Below, one piece after another: positions 62,996 to 64,000 of a DNA stretch of 64,000 nt. The translations under genes were made by a program, and so were the position numbers. The stretch covers positions 620,001-684,000 of the forward strand of contig NZ_CP065193.1 of the NCBI RefSeq assembly GCF_018831625.1. The letters are read 5' to 3'. Each line of letters starts with the position of its first letter. The stretch's first letter is position 1. Origin of the DNA: Spiroplasma endosymbiont of 'Nebria riversi' (GTDB lineage: Bacteria; Bacillota_I; Bacilli_A; Mycoplasmatales; Nriv7). The notes beneath the pieces are model-generated. The model worked only from the letters and a program-made list of their open reading frames with translations. It was not told where the DNA came from and did no database searches.

Positions 62996-64000
62996 TTAAT
63001 TTTGTAGAAAAATCTTGATATTTATTGAATATACTTAATTTTAGGTATATTTTTAATATGATAGAGGTGGATAATAATTATGGAAAAAATAATTCAAGAA
63101 CTAGTAAATACTTTAACAGATGACCAACTTTTAGAATTTTATGAAAAAGTCAAACAACAAGCAGAATTAATAAAAAAACAAAAACGTTTAAATGAAATTG
63201 ATCAAAAATTTAGAGCACAAGGTATTAAATGCCCTAAATGTGAATCTTACCATTGCGTTAAAAATGGACATAATTCAGAAGGAAAACAAAAATATTTATG
63301 TAAAAATTGCCGTGCAAGTTTTGACGCTTCTCGTAATCATTTTATTTATTGAAGTCATTTAAATTATGAACAATGAAATTTATTGATTCAAATTTCATTG
63401 TTGGGGCAATCTAGTAAAACAATTTCTCGTTTTATTAAAACTACATTAAAAACTGCTTGATATAATTGTCAAAAATTAATAAAATCAAAACAATTAGAAA
63501 ATACCCAATTAAAATTTAAAAAATTATCTGGTAAAATCCAAATCGATGAAACATTTATTAAAGAAATTCATAAAGGAAATTTCAAACATATTACTGATCC
63601 ACGAATAATTTATCTTGACCCATTCGCAATTAATACTAAATGCTGTATTCAAATGGCAGTTGATAATAATAACAATATTTATGTTAAATTCACAAACACC
63701 AAACGTTTACAAAAACAATGAGTTATTGAAAATATGAACAAAGAATTAATTAACCAAAACTCAATTATTACTTCTGATATGCAAAAATTATATTTTTTAG
63801 TAGCAAAACAAACAAATTCTACTTTATGTGTAACTAAAACAACAATTAATCCTGAAGCTAATTATCGTAACTTAAATAAAATCAGTAAATTACAATCTAG
63901 TCTTAAAGAAGCCTTAATTCATTATCATGGCTTAGATTTTACTAATATTCAAAATTATTTAAATCTCTGAAAATGAAAATACCAACATAAGGGTTTAACT
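62996..64000 (+). mobile_element. IS1595-type element, copy 6 (runs off the window)
   Basis: Left end TTTTAATTTTGTAGAAAAAT followed by the hairpin and transposase. It inserted in the left part of an IS3 relic. The right end is outside the window. Confidence 0.88.
63080..64000 (+). CDS. IS1595-type transposase, copy 6 (3' end outside window)
   Basis: The most complete frame of the family here: charged N-terminal helix, zinc ribbon CPKC..CKNCRASF, IQIDETFIKEIHKGNF, NNNIYVKFTNTKR, and DMQKLYFLVAKQTNSTLCV, to the window edge at HKGLT. No TAA/TAG. It is the likeliest active source of transposase among the six copies. Confidence 0.87.

Overview
The window is a piece of a Spiroplasma chromosome, most likely from the Citri clade. 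Four things support this. The DNA is very A+T-rich, and TGA must be read as tryptophan in almost every housekeeping gene. Mollicute genes are present (SecDF fusion, spiralin-era lipoproteins, NADH oxidase, PDH complex, purine-nucleoside salvage). Remnants of SpV1-type plectroviruses occur three or four times. Insertion sequences are dense. Genes that look chopped when TGA is a stop are continuous under genetic code 4; only TAA/TAG and true frameshifts are called damage here.

Layout. 1-1696: C-terminal part of an FtsX/MacB-type ABC permease. 1757-3211: a small exported-protein gene split by an IS1595-type element. 3436-6262: CoA-disulfide-reductase-like flavoprotein and lysS. 6336-9190 (minus): a decayed class II (B12-dependent) ribonucleotide reductase gene carrying an IS3 relic. 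9487-12607: rpsF-ssb-rpsR, then rplI-dnaB; an IS3 relic sits in the dnaB stop codon. 13759-16697: a lipoprotein, IS debris, a DUF402 phosphatase-like gene and an XRE-regulator pseudogene. 16825-22871: a four-gene nucleoside (BMP-type) ABC importer whose ATPase and first permease carry unusual lysine-rich coiled-coil additions. 22876-26935 and 34300-38812: two SpV1-like prophage remnants in opposite orientation, enclosing deoD, an unknown gene, tsaD, a DeoR fragment, a phage relic and tyrS. 39884-42598: rpmG-secE-nusG and rplK-rplA. 42770-46200: an amine-oxidase pseudogene, nested IS1595/IS3 copies and a third phage relic. 46530-53717: nox-lplA-pdhABCD, the pyruvate-to-acetyl-CoA module with its lipoylation enzyme and NADH-disposal enzyme. 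53786-60535: yebC, a small ComN-like gene, secDF, apt and rel. 60609-64000: a tiny cysteine-rich (metallothionein-like) gene and three IS copies.

How the genes work together. Nucleoside uptake (BMP importer), DeoD and Apt form a purine-salvage theme, alongside loss of a B12-dependent RNR. PDH, LplA and NADH oxidase form an energy/redox block. The ribosomal-protein, translocase and replication genes are the conserved backbone between islands of phage and IS debris.

The most unusual signal is a ~147-nt element present three times (15364, 28085, 41184), each upstream of and co-oriented with a gene (DUF402, deoD, rplK). It has its own promoter-like boxes, a conserved 10-codon ORF (consensus MTITRKAGLV) and a three-way-junction fold in which one variable base keeps pairing. 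I do not recognise it as a known riboswitch or leader. Other notable items are the metallothionein-like microgene, palindromic mini-elements made of two IS left ends, and the chimeric prophage segment at 25793-26060.
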